This document shows, piece by piece, positions 46,012 through 53,905 of a DNA stretch of 64,000 nucleotides (positions are counted from its first letter, which is position 1; each line of letters opens with the position of its first letter). The DNA comes from Bradyrhizobium sp. cir1 (GTDB lineage: Bacteria > Pseudomonadota > Alphaproteobacteria > Rhizobiales > Xanthobacteraceae), in assembly GCF_014198245.1 (NCBI RefSeq), contig NZ_JACIHE010000033.1, forward strand, positions 1 to 64,000. Direction: 5' to 3'. Position numbers and translations under genes: made by a program. The notes below the pieces were generated by a model that ran no database searches, was not told the origin of the DNA, and saw nothing but the letters and a program-made list of their open reading frames with translations.

Positions 46012-46446
46012 ATGTTCGAAGACGTCTATCTCTGGATCAAGGCGCTGCACGTGATCGCCGTCATCTCCTGGATGGCGGGCATGCTCTATCTGCCGCGGCT
46101 GTTCGTCTATCATTGCGACGCCGAGATCGGCTCGAAGCAGTCAGAGACGTTCAAGATCATGGAGCGCCGGCTGTTCAAGGCGATCATCAACCCGGCCATG
46201 ATCGTCACCTGGCTCGCCGGGCTCTTTCTCGCCTGGTCCGGCCACTGGTTCACGTTCGGCTGGCTGCACGTAAAACTGGCATTGGTCCTGGCGCTGTCGG
46301 CGGTCCACGGCTTTTTTTCGCGCTGGCTGAAGGATTTCGCCGCCGACAGGCGTCCGCGAAGCCAGAAATTCTATCGAATTATCAATGAGGTGCCGACCGT
46401 CCTGATGATTCTCATCGTCATCATGGTGATCGTGAAGCCGTTCTAG
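46012..46446 (+). CDS. hemJ: Protoporphyrinogen oxidase HemJ
   Basis: A 144-residue membrane protein of the UPF0093/HemJ family that oxidises protoporphyrinogen IX to protoporphyrin IX in heme synthesis. Four transmembrane helices; the conserved His13 in KALHVIAVISWMAGMLYLPRLFVYH and the His-x-Lys of WLHVKLALVLALS (about 86-88) are the residues linked to heme b binding. HemJ is the usual enzyme for this step in alphaproteobacteria. The neighbouring hemE found in relatives is not here. Confidence 0.94.
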   Translation: MFEDVYLWIKALHVIAVISWMAGMLYLPRLFVYHCDAEIGSKQSETFKIMERRLFKAIINPAMIVTWLAGLFLAWSGHWFTFGWLHVKLALVLALSAVHGFFSRWLKDFAADRRPRSQKFYRIINEVPTVLMILIVIMVIVKPF

Positions 46447-46480
46447 GCAGCCCTCGCGCGGATTCGCTCAGCGCTTCGGC

Positions 46481-46509
46481 TTGCGGAGAAGGGAGTGATT
46501 TTCTATATT
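46481..46509 (+). promoter_or_regulatory. Sigma-70 type promoter upstream of rho
   Basis: TTGCGG (46481-46486) and TATATT (46504-46509) are separated by 17 bases. The start would lie near 46517, giving rho a leader of about 175 bases, which leaves room for the Rho-dependent autoregulation known from other bacteria. The sequence is T-rich around the -10 in an otherwise GC-rich gap. Confidence 0.6.
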
Positions 46510-46692
46510 ATCGATATCCCACCCAACGCAGGCGGATGTGGTTGTGTCTGAGCTTTCCAGAGGCCGGACACCGCATCAGGTTTGAAGCCTCACCGGCACT
46601 CTCCTTGCCAGACCTGCGGACCTTATCTTCTCACGTCCGCATTTCAGAGCCTCCTCGCACCCCTTCCAAGGTTACCCCACAGGACCACCCCA

Positions 46693-47958
46693 ATGCGGGA
46701 AATTAAACTCCAGGACCTCAAGTCGAAGACACCGGCCGAGCTCGTCTCGTTCGCGGAAGAGCATGGGGTCGAGAATGCCAGCACCATGCGCAAGCAGGAG
46801 CTGCTGTTCGCCATCCTCAAGCAGCTTGCGATCGCCGAGACGGATATCGTCGGCGAAGGCGTCGTCGAGGTGCTCTCCGACGGTTTCGGCTTCCTACGTT
46901 CGCCCGACGCCAATTATCTGCCGGGCCCGGACGACATCTACGTTTCGCCCTCGCAGATCCGCCGTTTCGGCCTGCGTACCGGTGACACCATCGAAGGCCA
47001 CATCCGCAGCCCGAAAGAGGGCGAGCGCTACTTTGCGCTGCTCAAGGTCAACACGCTCAATTTCGAGGACCCGGAAAAGGCCAAGCACAAGGTCAATTTC
47101 GACAACCTGACGCCGCTGTTTCCGAACCAGCGTTTCCGCATGGAGATCGACGATCCGACGCGGAAAGACCTTTCTGCACGCGTGATCGACATCGTAGCCC
47201 CGATCGGCAAGGGTCAGCGCGCGCTGATCGTGGCGCCGCCGCGCACCGGTAAAACCGTGCTGATGCAGAACATCGCGCACTCGATCACCGCAAATCACCC
47301 GGATTGCTATCTGATCGTGCTGCTGATCGACGAGCGCCCGGAAGAAGTCACGGACATGCAGCGCTCGGTGAAGGGCGAGGTCGTGTCCTCGACCTTCGAC
47401 GAGCCGGCGGTGCGCCACGTCCAGGTCGCCGAGATGGTGATCGAAAAAGCCAAGCGCCTGGTCGAGCATGGCCGCGACGTCGTGATCCTGCTCGATTCGA
47501 TCACGCGCCTCGGCCGCGCCTACAACACCGTGGTGCCGTCATCCGGCAAGGTGCTGACCGGCGGTGTCGACGCCAACGCGCTGCAGCGCCCGAAGCGCTT
47601 CTTCGGTGCCGCCCGCAACATCGAGGAGGGCGGCTCGCTGACCATCATTGCAACCGCGCTGGTCGATACCGGCAGCCGCATGGACGAAGTCATCTTTGAA
47701 GAGTTCAAGGGCACCGGTAACTCGGAGCTGATCCTGGACCGCAAGGTCTCGGACAAGCGCACCTTCCCGGCGATCGATATCTCGCGCTCCGGCACCCGCA
47801 AGGAGGAGCTCATCACCGATCCGCAGGTGCTCAAGAAGATGTACGTGCTCCGCCGCATCCTCAATCCGATGGGCACGATGGACGCGATCGACTTCCTGCT
47901 CGACAAGCTGCGCTCGACCAAGAGCAATTCGGAGTTCTTCGACTCCATGAACACCTGA
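46693..47958 (+). CDS. rho: Transcription termination factor Rho
   Basis: Hexameric RNA helicase of 421 residues. The N-terminal domain starts MREIKLQDLKSKTPAELVSFAEEHG; the cold-shock RNA-binding domain follows (about 52-120, GVVEVLSDGFGFLRSP); the ATPase has Walker A APPRTGKT, Walker B VVILLDSITRLGRAYN, and the Q and R loops in SGKVLTGGVDANALQRPKRFFGAARN. ATG 46693 matches the family start, though the frame is open for 37 codons upstream. It is followed by a textbook intrinsic terminator. Confidence 0.98.
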   Translation: MREIKLQDLKSKTPAELVSFAEEHGVENASTMRKQELLFAILKQLAIAETDIVGEGVVEVLSDGFGFLRSPDANYLPGPDDIYVSPSQIRRFGLRTGDTIEGHIRSPKEGERYFALLKVNTLNFEDPEKAKHKVNFDNLTPLFPNQRFRMEIDDPTRKDLSARVIDIVAPIGKGQRALIVAPPRTGKTVLMQNIAHSITANHPDCYLIVLLIDERPEEVTDMQRSVKGEVVSSTFDEPAVRHVQVAEMVIEKAKRLVEHGRDVVILLDSITRLGRAYNTVVPSSGKVLTGGVDANALQRPKRFFGAARNIEEGGSLTIIATALVDTGSRMDEVIFEEFKGTGNSELILDRKVSDKRTFPAIDISRSGTRKEELITDPQVLKKMYVLRRILNPMGTMDAIDFLLDKLRSTKSNSEFFDSMNT

Positions 47959-47980
47959 GTGCAGTGCAGCAAAGCATTCA

Positions 47981-48007
47981 AGGGCGCCTTCGGGCGCCCT
48001 TTTTGTT
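47981..48007 (+). terminator. Intrinsic terminator of rho
   Basis: AGGGCGCC (47981-47988), loop TTCG, GGCGCCCT (47993-48000) form a perfect 8-pair stem with a stable UUCG tetraloop, followed by TTTTGTT. It starts 22 bases after the rho stop. The best intrinsic terminator I found in the window. Confidence 0.92.
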
Positions 48008-48273
48008 GTGCAGCTTTGTTGCGGCAAAGTGCTGCATGAAGGGCAGCCGGCGACCTGATCTTGGATGAACATTTAATCTGTTGATATATCAAAATAATAC
48101 TTGAATTCCGGTCGGCTCATCCGCCGTGCGAGGGGTGTTCCTGCAGCAAAAATGCTGCGGCGGTATTGCAGTGCAATATGAATTTGCTGCGGAATCTGGT
48201 GCAGCAAAAATCCCGCCGCTTGGCGGCTAAAAACGGATGTTTGCCTTTTCGCCGGGAGCCGGACAAATAGGCC
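48008..48273. promoter_or_regulatory. rho-mnmE gap with repeated GCAGCAAA palindromes
   Basis: Non-coding, locally AT-rich. GCAGCAAA occurs at 47966-47973, 48143-48150 and 48201-48208 and inverted at 48183-48190. These build symmetric units: a hairpin TGCAGCTTTG/CAAAG-CTGCA (48009-48036), GCAGCAAAAATGCTGC (48143-48158), TATTGCAGTGCAATA (48164-48178), and TTTGCTGC...GCAGCAAA (48183-48208). TTGATATATCAA (48081-48092) is a perfect palindrome, with TTGGAT 48061 and TATATC 48085 as possible promoter boxes. This looks like an operator array or structured leader for mnmE, or a small RNA gene; the factor is unknown. Confidence 0.5.
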
Positions 48274-49632
48274 ATGCATCCGCGAGACCAGACCATTTTT
48301 GCGCTGTCATCCGGCCGGGCGCCGAGCGCGATTGCCGTGGTACGCGTCTCCGGCTCGCAAGCTGGCCGGGCGCTGACGACGCTCGCGGGCCGGCTGCCGG
48401 CGCCGCGACAGGCGAGCCGTCGGCTGCTCCGGGACGGCGCGGGCCAGCCGATCGACGACGCGGTCGTGCTCTGGTTTCCAGGGCCGGCCAGTGCGACCGG
48501 CGAGGACATCGCCGAATTTCACGTCCATGGCGGCCGGGCGGTGCTGGCGGCGCTCCTCGCCGCTATTTCTTATATTCCGAATACACGGGCGGCCGAGCCC
48601 GGCGAGTTCACCCGGCGCGCTTTCGAGAACGGCAAGCTCGACCTGACCGAGGCCGAGGGCCTCGACGACCTCATTCACGCCGACACCGACCGCCAGCGTC
48701 GCCAGGCGCTGCGCCAGCTGCAGGGCCTGCTCGGCGACCGCGCGCGCGACTGGCGCGAGCGCATCATCGAGGCATCCGCGCTGATCGAAGCCGGCATCGA
48801 TTTTTCCGATGAAGGCGATGTGCCGGCGGAGCTGAGGGCGCCGGCGGTGAAAGCGATCAAGGCTCTTCACGGCGAAATCGCAGAAGTGCTTGCGGCACAG
48901 GGACATTCTGAACGCCTACGCGACGGCCTCGTGGTTGCGATTGCCGGCGAGCCGAATGTCGGCAAGTCGACGTTGATGAATCAGCTGGCGCGGCGCGAGG
49001 TCGCGATCGTCTCGCCGCATGCCGGGACCACGCGCGACGTGATCGAGGTGCAGCTCGATCTCGACGGCTATCCCGTCACAATCATCGACACCGCCGGCAT
49101 TCGCGAGACCGACGATCCCGTCGAGCAGGAGGGCGTGCGTCGCGCACGCGCGCGGGCCGAGGACGCCGACCTCGTGCTGTGGCTGGTGGAGGGCGGGCGC
49201 GCCGTCAATCCGGATGCAAGACCATCGTCGTGGGCGTCCGGGGATGGAAGCGATCGGCCGGGCAGCGCGGTCTGGATCGTGCGCAACAAGATCGACCTTG
49301 GCGGGGCCGGGGGAGCCGAGTCGGCAGGCGAGTTCGGGATCTCGGCAAGCCGGGGCGATGGGATTCCTGAGTTGGTCGATGCGCTCGTGGCGTTCGCCGC
49401 CAACTTCTTCGGGACCACCGAGGGTGCTTTGGTGACCCGGGCCCGCCAGCGCGACCTGTTGCGCCAGGCGTCAGACAGCTTGCGCCGGAGTCTGGAGCAT
49501 GTAGAAGAGGGCGAAGAGCTCGCGGCCGAAGAGCTGCGTGCCGCTGCCTATGCACTGGGCCGGCTGCTGGGCCGGGTGGACGTCGAGGACGTCCTCGGGG
49601 CCATTTTCCAGAAATTTTGCATCGGAAAGTAG
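48274..49632 (+). CDS. mnmE: tRNA modification GTPase MnmE
   Basis: With MnmG adds the aminomethyl-type group to U34 of certain tRNAs. The 452-residue protein has the N-terminal tetrahydrofolate-binding domain (FALSSGRAPSAIAVVRVSG), a helical domain, and an inserted G domain with GEPNVGKSTLMN, the K-loop and switch AGTTRDVIEV, DTAGIRE and NKID. It ends FCIGK, whose Cys is essential. First gene after the GCAGCAAA array. The stop lies inside a hairpin. Confidence 0.97.
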   Translation: MHPRDQTIFALSSGRAPSAIAVVRVSGSQAGRALTTLAGRLPAPRQASRRLLRDGAGQPIDDAVVLWFPGPASATGEDIAEFHVHGGRAVLAALLAAISYIPNTRAAEPGEFTRRAFENGKLDLTEAEGLDDLIHADTDRQRRQALRQLQGLLGDRARDWRERIIEASALIEAGIDFSDEGDVPAELRAPAVKAIKALHGEIAEVLAAQGHSERLRDGLVVAIAGEPNVGKSTLMNQLARREVAIVSPHAGTTRDVIEVQLDLDGYPVTIIDTAGIRETDDPVEQEGVRRARARAEDADLVLWLVEGGRAVNPDARPSSWASGDGSDRPGSAVWIVRNKIDLGGAGGAESAGEFGISASRGDGIPELVDALVAFAANFFGTTEGALVTRARQRDLLRQASDSLRRSLEHVEEGEELAAEELRAAAYALGRLLGRVDVEDVLGAIFQKFCIGK

Positions 49633-49661
49633 CGCTAGTTCTTTATTGTAGAACTAGCGCT
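49631..49661 (+). terminator. Hairpin overlapping the mnmE stop codon
   Basis: AGCGCTAGTTC (49631-49641) and GAACTAGCGCT (49651-49661) are exact inverse copies around a 9-base loop. The left arm includes the last two bases of the mnmE stop codon. No solid T-run follows, so it may protect the mRNA end rather than terminate. Confidence 0.6.
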
Positions 49662-49675
49662 TGTTCCATTTCTTA

Positions 49676-49691
49676 TGTTTCACGTGAAACA
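49676..49691. other. parS centromere site 1
   Basis: TGTTTCACGTGAAACA, identical to the widely conserved 16-base parS palindrome bound by ParB. It is 15 bases after the mnmE hairpin. Confidence 0.93.
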
Positions 49692-49708
49692 GCGGCCCGC
49701 TCGGTTTC

Positions 49709-49724
49709 TATCTCACGTGAAATC
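49709..49724. other. Degenerate parS-like site
   Basis: TATCTCACGTGAAATC keeps the CTCACGTGAAA core but matches the parS consensus at only 12 of 16 positions. It lies 17 bases from parS site 1 and may be a decayed or weak site. Confidence 0.4.
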
Positions 49725-49858
49725 TGCTTTCGGGCTCCAGCCACTTTCATGTGTATAGCGGCGCGCTTGCTCCGGCCGGACTCAGTGGCTCGCTTGTGTG
49801 ATCCGAGATTACCCCAGGCCGGCGGGGGGTGGGAGGCCGGCGGCCGCGCCTCAATCTC

Positions 49859-49943
49859 GTCATTGCGAGGAGCCCTTGCGACGAAGCAATCCAGACGCCA
49901 TCCGCGGAAGGACTCTGGCTTGCTTCGCTGCGCTCGCAATGAC
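49859..49943. repeat. Hairpin repeat family A, copy 1
   Basis: Starts GTCATTGCGAGG and ends CGCTCGCAATGAC, with GCGAAGCAATCCAGA-like and inverse TCTGG-TTGCTTCGC arms inside. Similar copies are at 54989-55095 and 63205-63282. It lies between the parS sites upstream of mnmG. The whole 49633-50199 gap is non-coding: it holds this repeat and four parS or parS-like sites. Confidence 0.85.
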
Positions 49944-50033
49944 GGCGTGTGGTATCGATCGCGCTCTCGACCCGAAGACCGTAACATCCATCCCAGTCCC
50001 CGCCGTTTACCGGTTCCAGCTCGTGGGTCGTTT

Positions 50034-50049
50034 TGTTTCACGTGAAACA
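50034..50049. other. parS centromere site 2
   Basis: TGTTTCACGTGAAACA, 16 of 16 to consensus, 150 bases upstream of the mnmG start. Confidence 0.93.
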
Positions 50050-50124
50050 GCAGCTTCTCCAACACGCCTCCTACTGTGCATGGGGTTGTTTTCGCCAAAA
50101 TGCTTCCGCACCCTGGGGACGCCC

Positions 50125-50140
50125 TGTTTCACGTGAAACA
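50125..50140. other. parS centromere site 3
   Basis: TGTTTCACGTGAAACA, 16 of 16 to consensus, 75 bases after site 2 and 59 bases before mnmG. ParB bound here would sit in the mnmG promoter or leader region. Confidence 0.93.
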
Positions 50141-50199
50141 CTGGGGCCCCACCCAGTTTCCACTTCCGGCTTTTTCCTCTCTGAGCTAGAAGTCCGCCC

Positions 50200-52080
50200 A
50201 TGCGGACAGAGCGAGAGAGTTTCGACGTCATCGTGATTGGCGGCGGCCACGCCGGCTGTGAAGCCGCGGCTGCCGCTGCCCGGATGGGTGCAACGACCGC
50301 TCTGGTGACGCACCGCTTCTCCACGGTCGGCGCGATGTCCTGCAATCCCGCCATCGGGGGTCTCGGCAAGGGTCATCTGGTCCGCGAAGTGGATGCGCTC
50401 GATGGCTTGATGGGCCGGGTCGGCGACGTCGGCGGCATCCAGTTTCGCGTTCTCAATCGCCGCAAGGGCCCCGCTGTTCGTGGTCCGCGCGCCCAGGCGG
50501 ACCGGAAGCTCTATGCCGCCGCGATGCAGGCCGCGATCCGTCAGACCGAGGGCCTTTCCGTCATCGAAGGCGAAGCTGACGAGCTGATCGTGGTCGAGGG
50601 ACGGGTCACCGGACTGCGTCTGGCCGATGGCCGGGAGCTTCGGGCAGGCGCGGTTGTCGTCACCACCGGGACCTTTCTCCGCGGCCTGATCCATCTCGGT
50701 GAGAAGAATTGGCCCGCCGGCCGTGTCGGCGAGGCACCTGCCATGGGTCTTTCCAGCTCCTTCGAGCGCGCCGGCTTCACCCTCGGGCGGCTCAAGACCG
50801 GCACTCCGCCGCGTCTGGACGGCACCACGATCGACTGGTCAGCAGTCGAAATGCAGCCCGGAGACGAGCCGCCGGAGCCTTTCTCGGTGATGACTGAGCG
50901 GATCACGACCCCGCAGATCCAGTGCGGGATCACCCGGACCACGCCCGCGACCCATGAGGTGATCCGGGCCAACGTCCATCGCTCCCCGATGTACTCCGGC
51001 CAGATCAAGAGCTCCGGACCGCGTTATTGCCCCTCGATCGAGGACAAGATCGTCCGCTTTGGCGACCGCGACGGCCACCAGATCTTTCTGGAGCCGGAAG
51101 GGCTCGACGACAGCACCGTCTATCCCAACGGCATCTCGACCTCGCTGCCGGAGGAGGTCCAGCTCGCGATCCTCGCCAGCATTCCCGGCCTGGAGCGGGT
51201 GAAGATGGTTCGCCCGGGCTACGCCATCGAATACGACCACATCGACCCCCGCGAACTCGATCCGACCCTGCAGACCAAGCGTCTGCGCGGCCTGTTCCTG
51301 GCCGGGCAGATCAACGGCACCACCGGATACGAGGAAGCCGCCGGACAGGGCATCGTGGCCGGCCTGAACGCCGCGCTCTCCGCCAGCGGTGCTGCGCTGA
51401 CGGTGTTTGATCGTGCCGATGGCTATCTCGGCGTGATGATCGACGACCTCGTCACCCGCGGGATCAGCGAGCCCTATCGGATGTTCACCTCGCGGGCCGA
51501 GTACCGGTTGACGCTGCGGGCCGACAATGCCGATCAGCGTCTGACCGAGAAGGGGATCACGCTTGGATGCGTCGGAAGCGCCCGGACCCGGCATCACCGG
51601 ACCAAGATGGATGCCCTGAACGCGGCTCGGACCCTTTCGAAGTCGCTAACCATCACCCCGAACGAGGCCATCAAGCACGGGCTGTCCCTGAACCGGGATG
51701 GCCAGCGCCGCTCCGCCTTCGAGCTGATGGCCTATCCGGAGATCGGCTGGAGCCAGGTCCGTGCGATCTGGCCGGAGCTGTCCACTATCGATCCCGTCAT
51801 CGCCACCCATCTCGAGATCGACGCCAAATACGATGTCTATCTGGAGCGCCAGAGCGCCGACGTCGAAGCCTTCAGGCGCGATGAGGGGATGGTGCTGTCG
51901 GAGGTCGACTACCAGCAGGTCCCCGGTCTCTCCAACGAGGTCCGCGCCAAGCTGGAGAAGGCGCGGCCGTTCACCGTCGGCCAGGCCGGTCGGATCGACG
52001 GCATGACGCCGGCGGCGCTCGGCATCCTTGCGGCCTATCTCCGGCGCGAGGCACGGAAGACTTCCAAGGCAATTGCATAG
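50200..52080 (+). CDS. mnmG: tRNA uridine 5-carboxymethylaminomethyl modification enzyme MnmG (GidA)
   Basis: FAD- and NADH-dependent partner of MnmE in tRNA U34 modification, 626 residues. The FAD-binding loop VIVIGGGHAGCEAA is at the N-terminus, followed by the strongly conserved SCNPAIGGLGKGH with a catalytic Cys, TGTFLRG, RLKTGTPPR and the GQINGTTGYEEAAGQG block. The C-terminal helical domain that binds MnmE ends YLRREARKTSKAIA. Lies between two groups of parS sites. Confidence 0.98.
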   Translation: MRTERESFDVIVIGGGHAGCEAAAAAARMGATTALVTHRFSTVGAMSCNPAIGGLGKGHLVREVDALDGLMGRVGDVGGIQFRVLNRRKGPAVRGPRAQADRKLYAAAMQAAIRQTEGLSVIEGEADELIVVEGRVTGLRLADGRELRAGAVVVTTGTFLRGLIHLGEKNWPAGRVGEAPAMGLSSSFERAGFTLGRLKTGTPPRLDGTTIDWSAVEMQPGDEPPEPFSVMTERITTPQIQCGITRTTPATHEVIRANVHRSPMYSGQIKSSGPRYCPSIEDKIVRFGDRDGHQIFLEPEGLDDSTVYPNGISTSLPEEVQLAILASIPGLERVKMVRPGYAIEYDHIDPRELDPTLQTKRLRGLFLAGQINGTTGYEEAAGQGIVAGLNAALSASGAALTVFDRADGYLGVMIDDLVTRGISEPYRMFTSRAEYRLTLRADNADQRLTEKGITLGCVGSARTRHHRTKMDALNAARTLSKSLTITPNEAIKHGLSLNRDGQRRSAFELMAYPEIGWSQVRAIWPELSTIDPVIATHLEIDAKYDVYLERQSADVEAFRRDEGMVLSEVDYQQVPGLSNEVRAKLEKARPFTVGQAGRIDGMTPAALGILAAYLRREARKTSKAIA

Positions 52081-52081
52081 G

Positions 52082-52097
52082 CGTTTCACGTGAAACA
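52082..52097. other. parS centromere site 4, overlapping the rsmG start
   Basis: CGTTTCACGTGAAACA, 15 of 16 to consensus, directly after the mnmG stop. The GTG in its centre (52090-52092) is the only in-frame start codon available for rsmG. Confidence 0.88.
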
Positions 52098-52863
52098 GCG
52101 CGGACCGGGCGGGGACAGGCCGCTATCCCGACGACCCGGAGCAGGTGAGGGTGTCGGTCGTCGACCGGACCCAGCACCGGCCGGACCGAAGATCGCCAGG
52201 GCCAGCGCCAACGATCAATCGCTCGACGCCATCATCGCCGCCGACAAACGCGCGGCGCTGAAGCTCGCTCCCGTTTCACATGAAACAGAAGCCCGCCTCG
52301 ATCGCTACATCGCACTGCTCCGGGAGTGGCAGGCCAAGACCAATCTCGTCGCGCCCTCGACCCTGCCAAACCTCTGGACCCGGCACATCGCCGATTCGCT
52401 CCAGCTCGTCGATCTCGCGCCGACGGCAAAGCGCTGGGCCGACCTCGGCAGCGGCGGCGGTTTTCCCGGCGTCGTCCTCGCCTGCGCCATGGCGGGGACG
52501 CCGGACGCGAGCGTCCATCTTGTCGAGCGAATCGCCAAGAAGGCCGCCTTCCTCCGTGAAGCGATTCGCGTCACCGCATCTCCGGGAGTCGTACATCTCG
52601 CTGAGATCGGGGATAATGTGGATAGAATCACCGGCCCCGTCGATTGCGTCACCGCGCGTGCGCTGGCTCCGCTACATCAACTCATCGGCTTTGCGGAGCC
52701 GCTGATGCGCCAGGGCGCAAAGGCGTTATTTCTCAAGGGTCAAGATGTAGAGGCTGAATTGACCGAAGCCGCTAAATATTGGAATATTCAGCCGCAGCTC
52801 CACCGAAGCCGTACCGGCGACGGCTGGATCGTGGAGCTGAGTGCCGCCGAACGGCGCAGCTGA
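52090..52863 (+). CDS. rsmG: 16S rRNA (guanine-527-N7)-methyltransferase
   Basis: Methylates G527 of 16S rRNA; loss gives low-level streptomycin resistance in other bacteria. The predicted product is 257 residues, about 40 longer than usual, because the frame starts in a basic Pro/Arg/Gly-rich leader without family similarity. The SAM loop WADLGSGGGFPGVV and VHLVERIAKKAAFLREA are typical. No ATG, GTG or TTG in frame follows GTG 52090 before the fold, so that codon, inside a parS site, is taken as start. A second parS-like site is embedded in codons for PVSHETEA. Confidence 0.88.
   Translation: MKQRGPGGDRPLSRRPGAGEGVGRRPDPAPAGPKIARASANDQSLDAIIAADKRAALKLAPVSHETEARLDRYIALLREWQAKTNLVAPSTLPNLWTRHIADSLQLVDLAPTAKRWADLGSGGGFPGVVLACAMAGTPDASVHLVERIAKKAAFLREAIRVTASPGVVHLAEIGDNVDRITGPVDCVTARALAPLHQLIGFAEPLMRQGAKALFLKGQDVEAELTEAAKYWNIQPQLHRSRTGDGWIVELSAAERRS
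52272..52287. other. parS-like site 5 within rsmG
   Basis: CGTTTCACATGAAACA, 14 of 16 to parS, in the rsmG coding sequence where it is translated as VSHET. The central CG to CA change may weaken ParB binding. Confidence 0.65.
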
Positions 52864-52891
52864 GGCGTTCAGGGGTGAGTGGGGAAATTCA

Positions 52892-53758
52892 ATGAGCGTG
52901 ACTGACGAGCCGCAAGACCAGACTGCCCAGGAACAGCCAGCTGAAGTGCCACAGGGCCACCCGCGCATCCTGGCGCTGGCGAATCAAAAGGGCGGTGTGG
53001 GAAAAACAACCACAGCGATCAACCTCGGCACGGCACTCGCCGCGATCGGCGAGCGCGTCCTGATCGTGGATCTCGATCCGCAGGGCAACGCTTCGACCGG
53101 ACTCGGCATCGATCGCCGCAACCGCTCCTGCTCGACCTACGACGTGCTGATCGGTGAAGCGCCTCTGCGCGAAGCCGTGGTCTCGACCGCGGTGCCGCGG
53201 TTGCACATCGCGCCGTCGACCATGGATCTCTCCGGCCTCGAGCTTGAGCTCGGCACCACGCCCGGCCGCGCCTTCAAGCTGCGCGACGCGATCGGCGCAC
53301 TCAACAACAATGTCTCGCCGGATGCCGACTACACCTATGTGCTGATCGACTGCCCGCCCTCACTCAACCTGCTCACGGTCAACGCGATGGCGGCATCGGA
53401 CGCGATTCTGGTGCCGCTGCAATGCGAGTTCTTCGCGCTCGAAGGTCTGTCGCAATTGCTGCAGACGGTGGAGCAGGTGCGCTCGACGCTCAATCCGAAC
53501 CTGTCGATCCACGGCATCGTGCTGACCATGTTCGACTCGCGCAACAACCTGTCGAACCAGGTCGTCGCCGACGTCCGCCAGTTCATGGGCGAGAAGGTCT
53601 ACAAGACCATGATCCCGCGCAACGTGCGCATCTCGGAAGCGCCGTCCTACGGCAAGCCGGTGCTGGTCTACGATCTCAAATGCGTCGGCAGCGAAGCGTA
53701 CCTGCGGCTCGCCACCGAAGTGATCCAGCGCGAGCGCGAGCTGCGCACGACGCATTGA
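52892..53758 (+). CDS. parA: Chromosome partitioning ATPase ParA
   Basis: Walker-type ATPase of 288 residues that forms nucleoid gradients and pulls ParB-parS complexes apart. Deviant Walker A is NQKGGVGKTTTAINL with signature Lys33 and P-loop Lys38; Walker A' and B are LIVDLDPQGNAST and VLIDCPPSLNLL. This is the short type I-b form without a regulatory HTH, apart from an acidic 22-residue N-terminus. ATG 52892 has a GGGG ribosome site. An inverted repeat separates it from parB. Confidence 0.97.
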   Translation: MSVTDEPQDQTAQEQPAEVPQGHPRILALANQKGGVGKTTTAINLGTALAAIGERVLIVDLDPQGNASTGLGIDRRNRSCSTYDVLIGEAPLREAVVSTAVPRLHIAPSTMDLSGLELELGTTPGRAFKLRDAIGALNNNVSPDADYTYVLIDCPPSLNLLTVNAMAASDAILVPLQCEFFALEGLSQLLQTVEQVRSTLNPNLSIHGIVLTMFDSRNNLSNQVVADVRQFMGEKVYKTMIPRNVRISEAPSYGKPVLVYDLKCVGSEAYLRLATEVIQRERELRTTH

Positions 53759-53764
53759 TGATGC

Positions 53765-53854
53765 CGTAGGGTGGGTTAGCCGAAGGCGTAACCCACCACG
53801 TCTATCTTCGCGAAAACAGAAGAGGTGGGTTACGCTTCGCTAACCCACCCTACG
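53765..53854. repeat. Hairpin repeat family E between parA and parB
   Basis: CGTAGGGTGGGTTAGC at the left end and GCTAACCCACCCTACG at the right end are exact inverse copies, and each half also contains its own GGTGGGTTA/TAACCCACC pair. The element fills most of the 147-base parA-parB gap. GGTGGGTTACGC-type palindromes are found dispersed in many bacterial genomes. Confidence 0.85.
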
Positions 53855-53905
53855 ATTCGAAATTCAGTTCTGGAGTGCTGCACCGTGAATCCAAGGGAGC
53901 TGGCG

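Noticed and set aside
45912..46388. Alternative open frame overlapping hemJ
   Set aside because: Different frame from hemJ, Arg-rich, and would begin inside the putative origin; hemJ is unambiguous.
47966..48208. Possible CRISPR-like array because of repeated GCAGCAAA units
   Set aside because: Units are only eight bases, unevenly spaced and in both orientations, and no cas genes are present.
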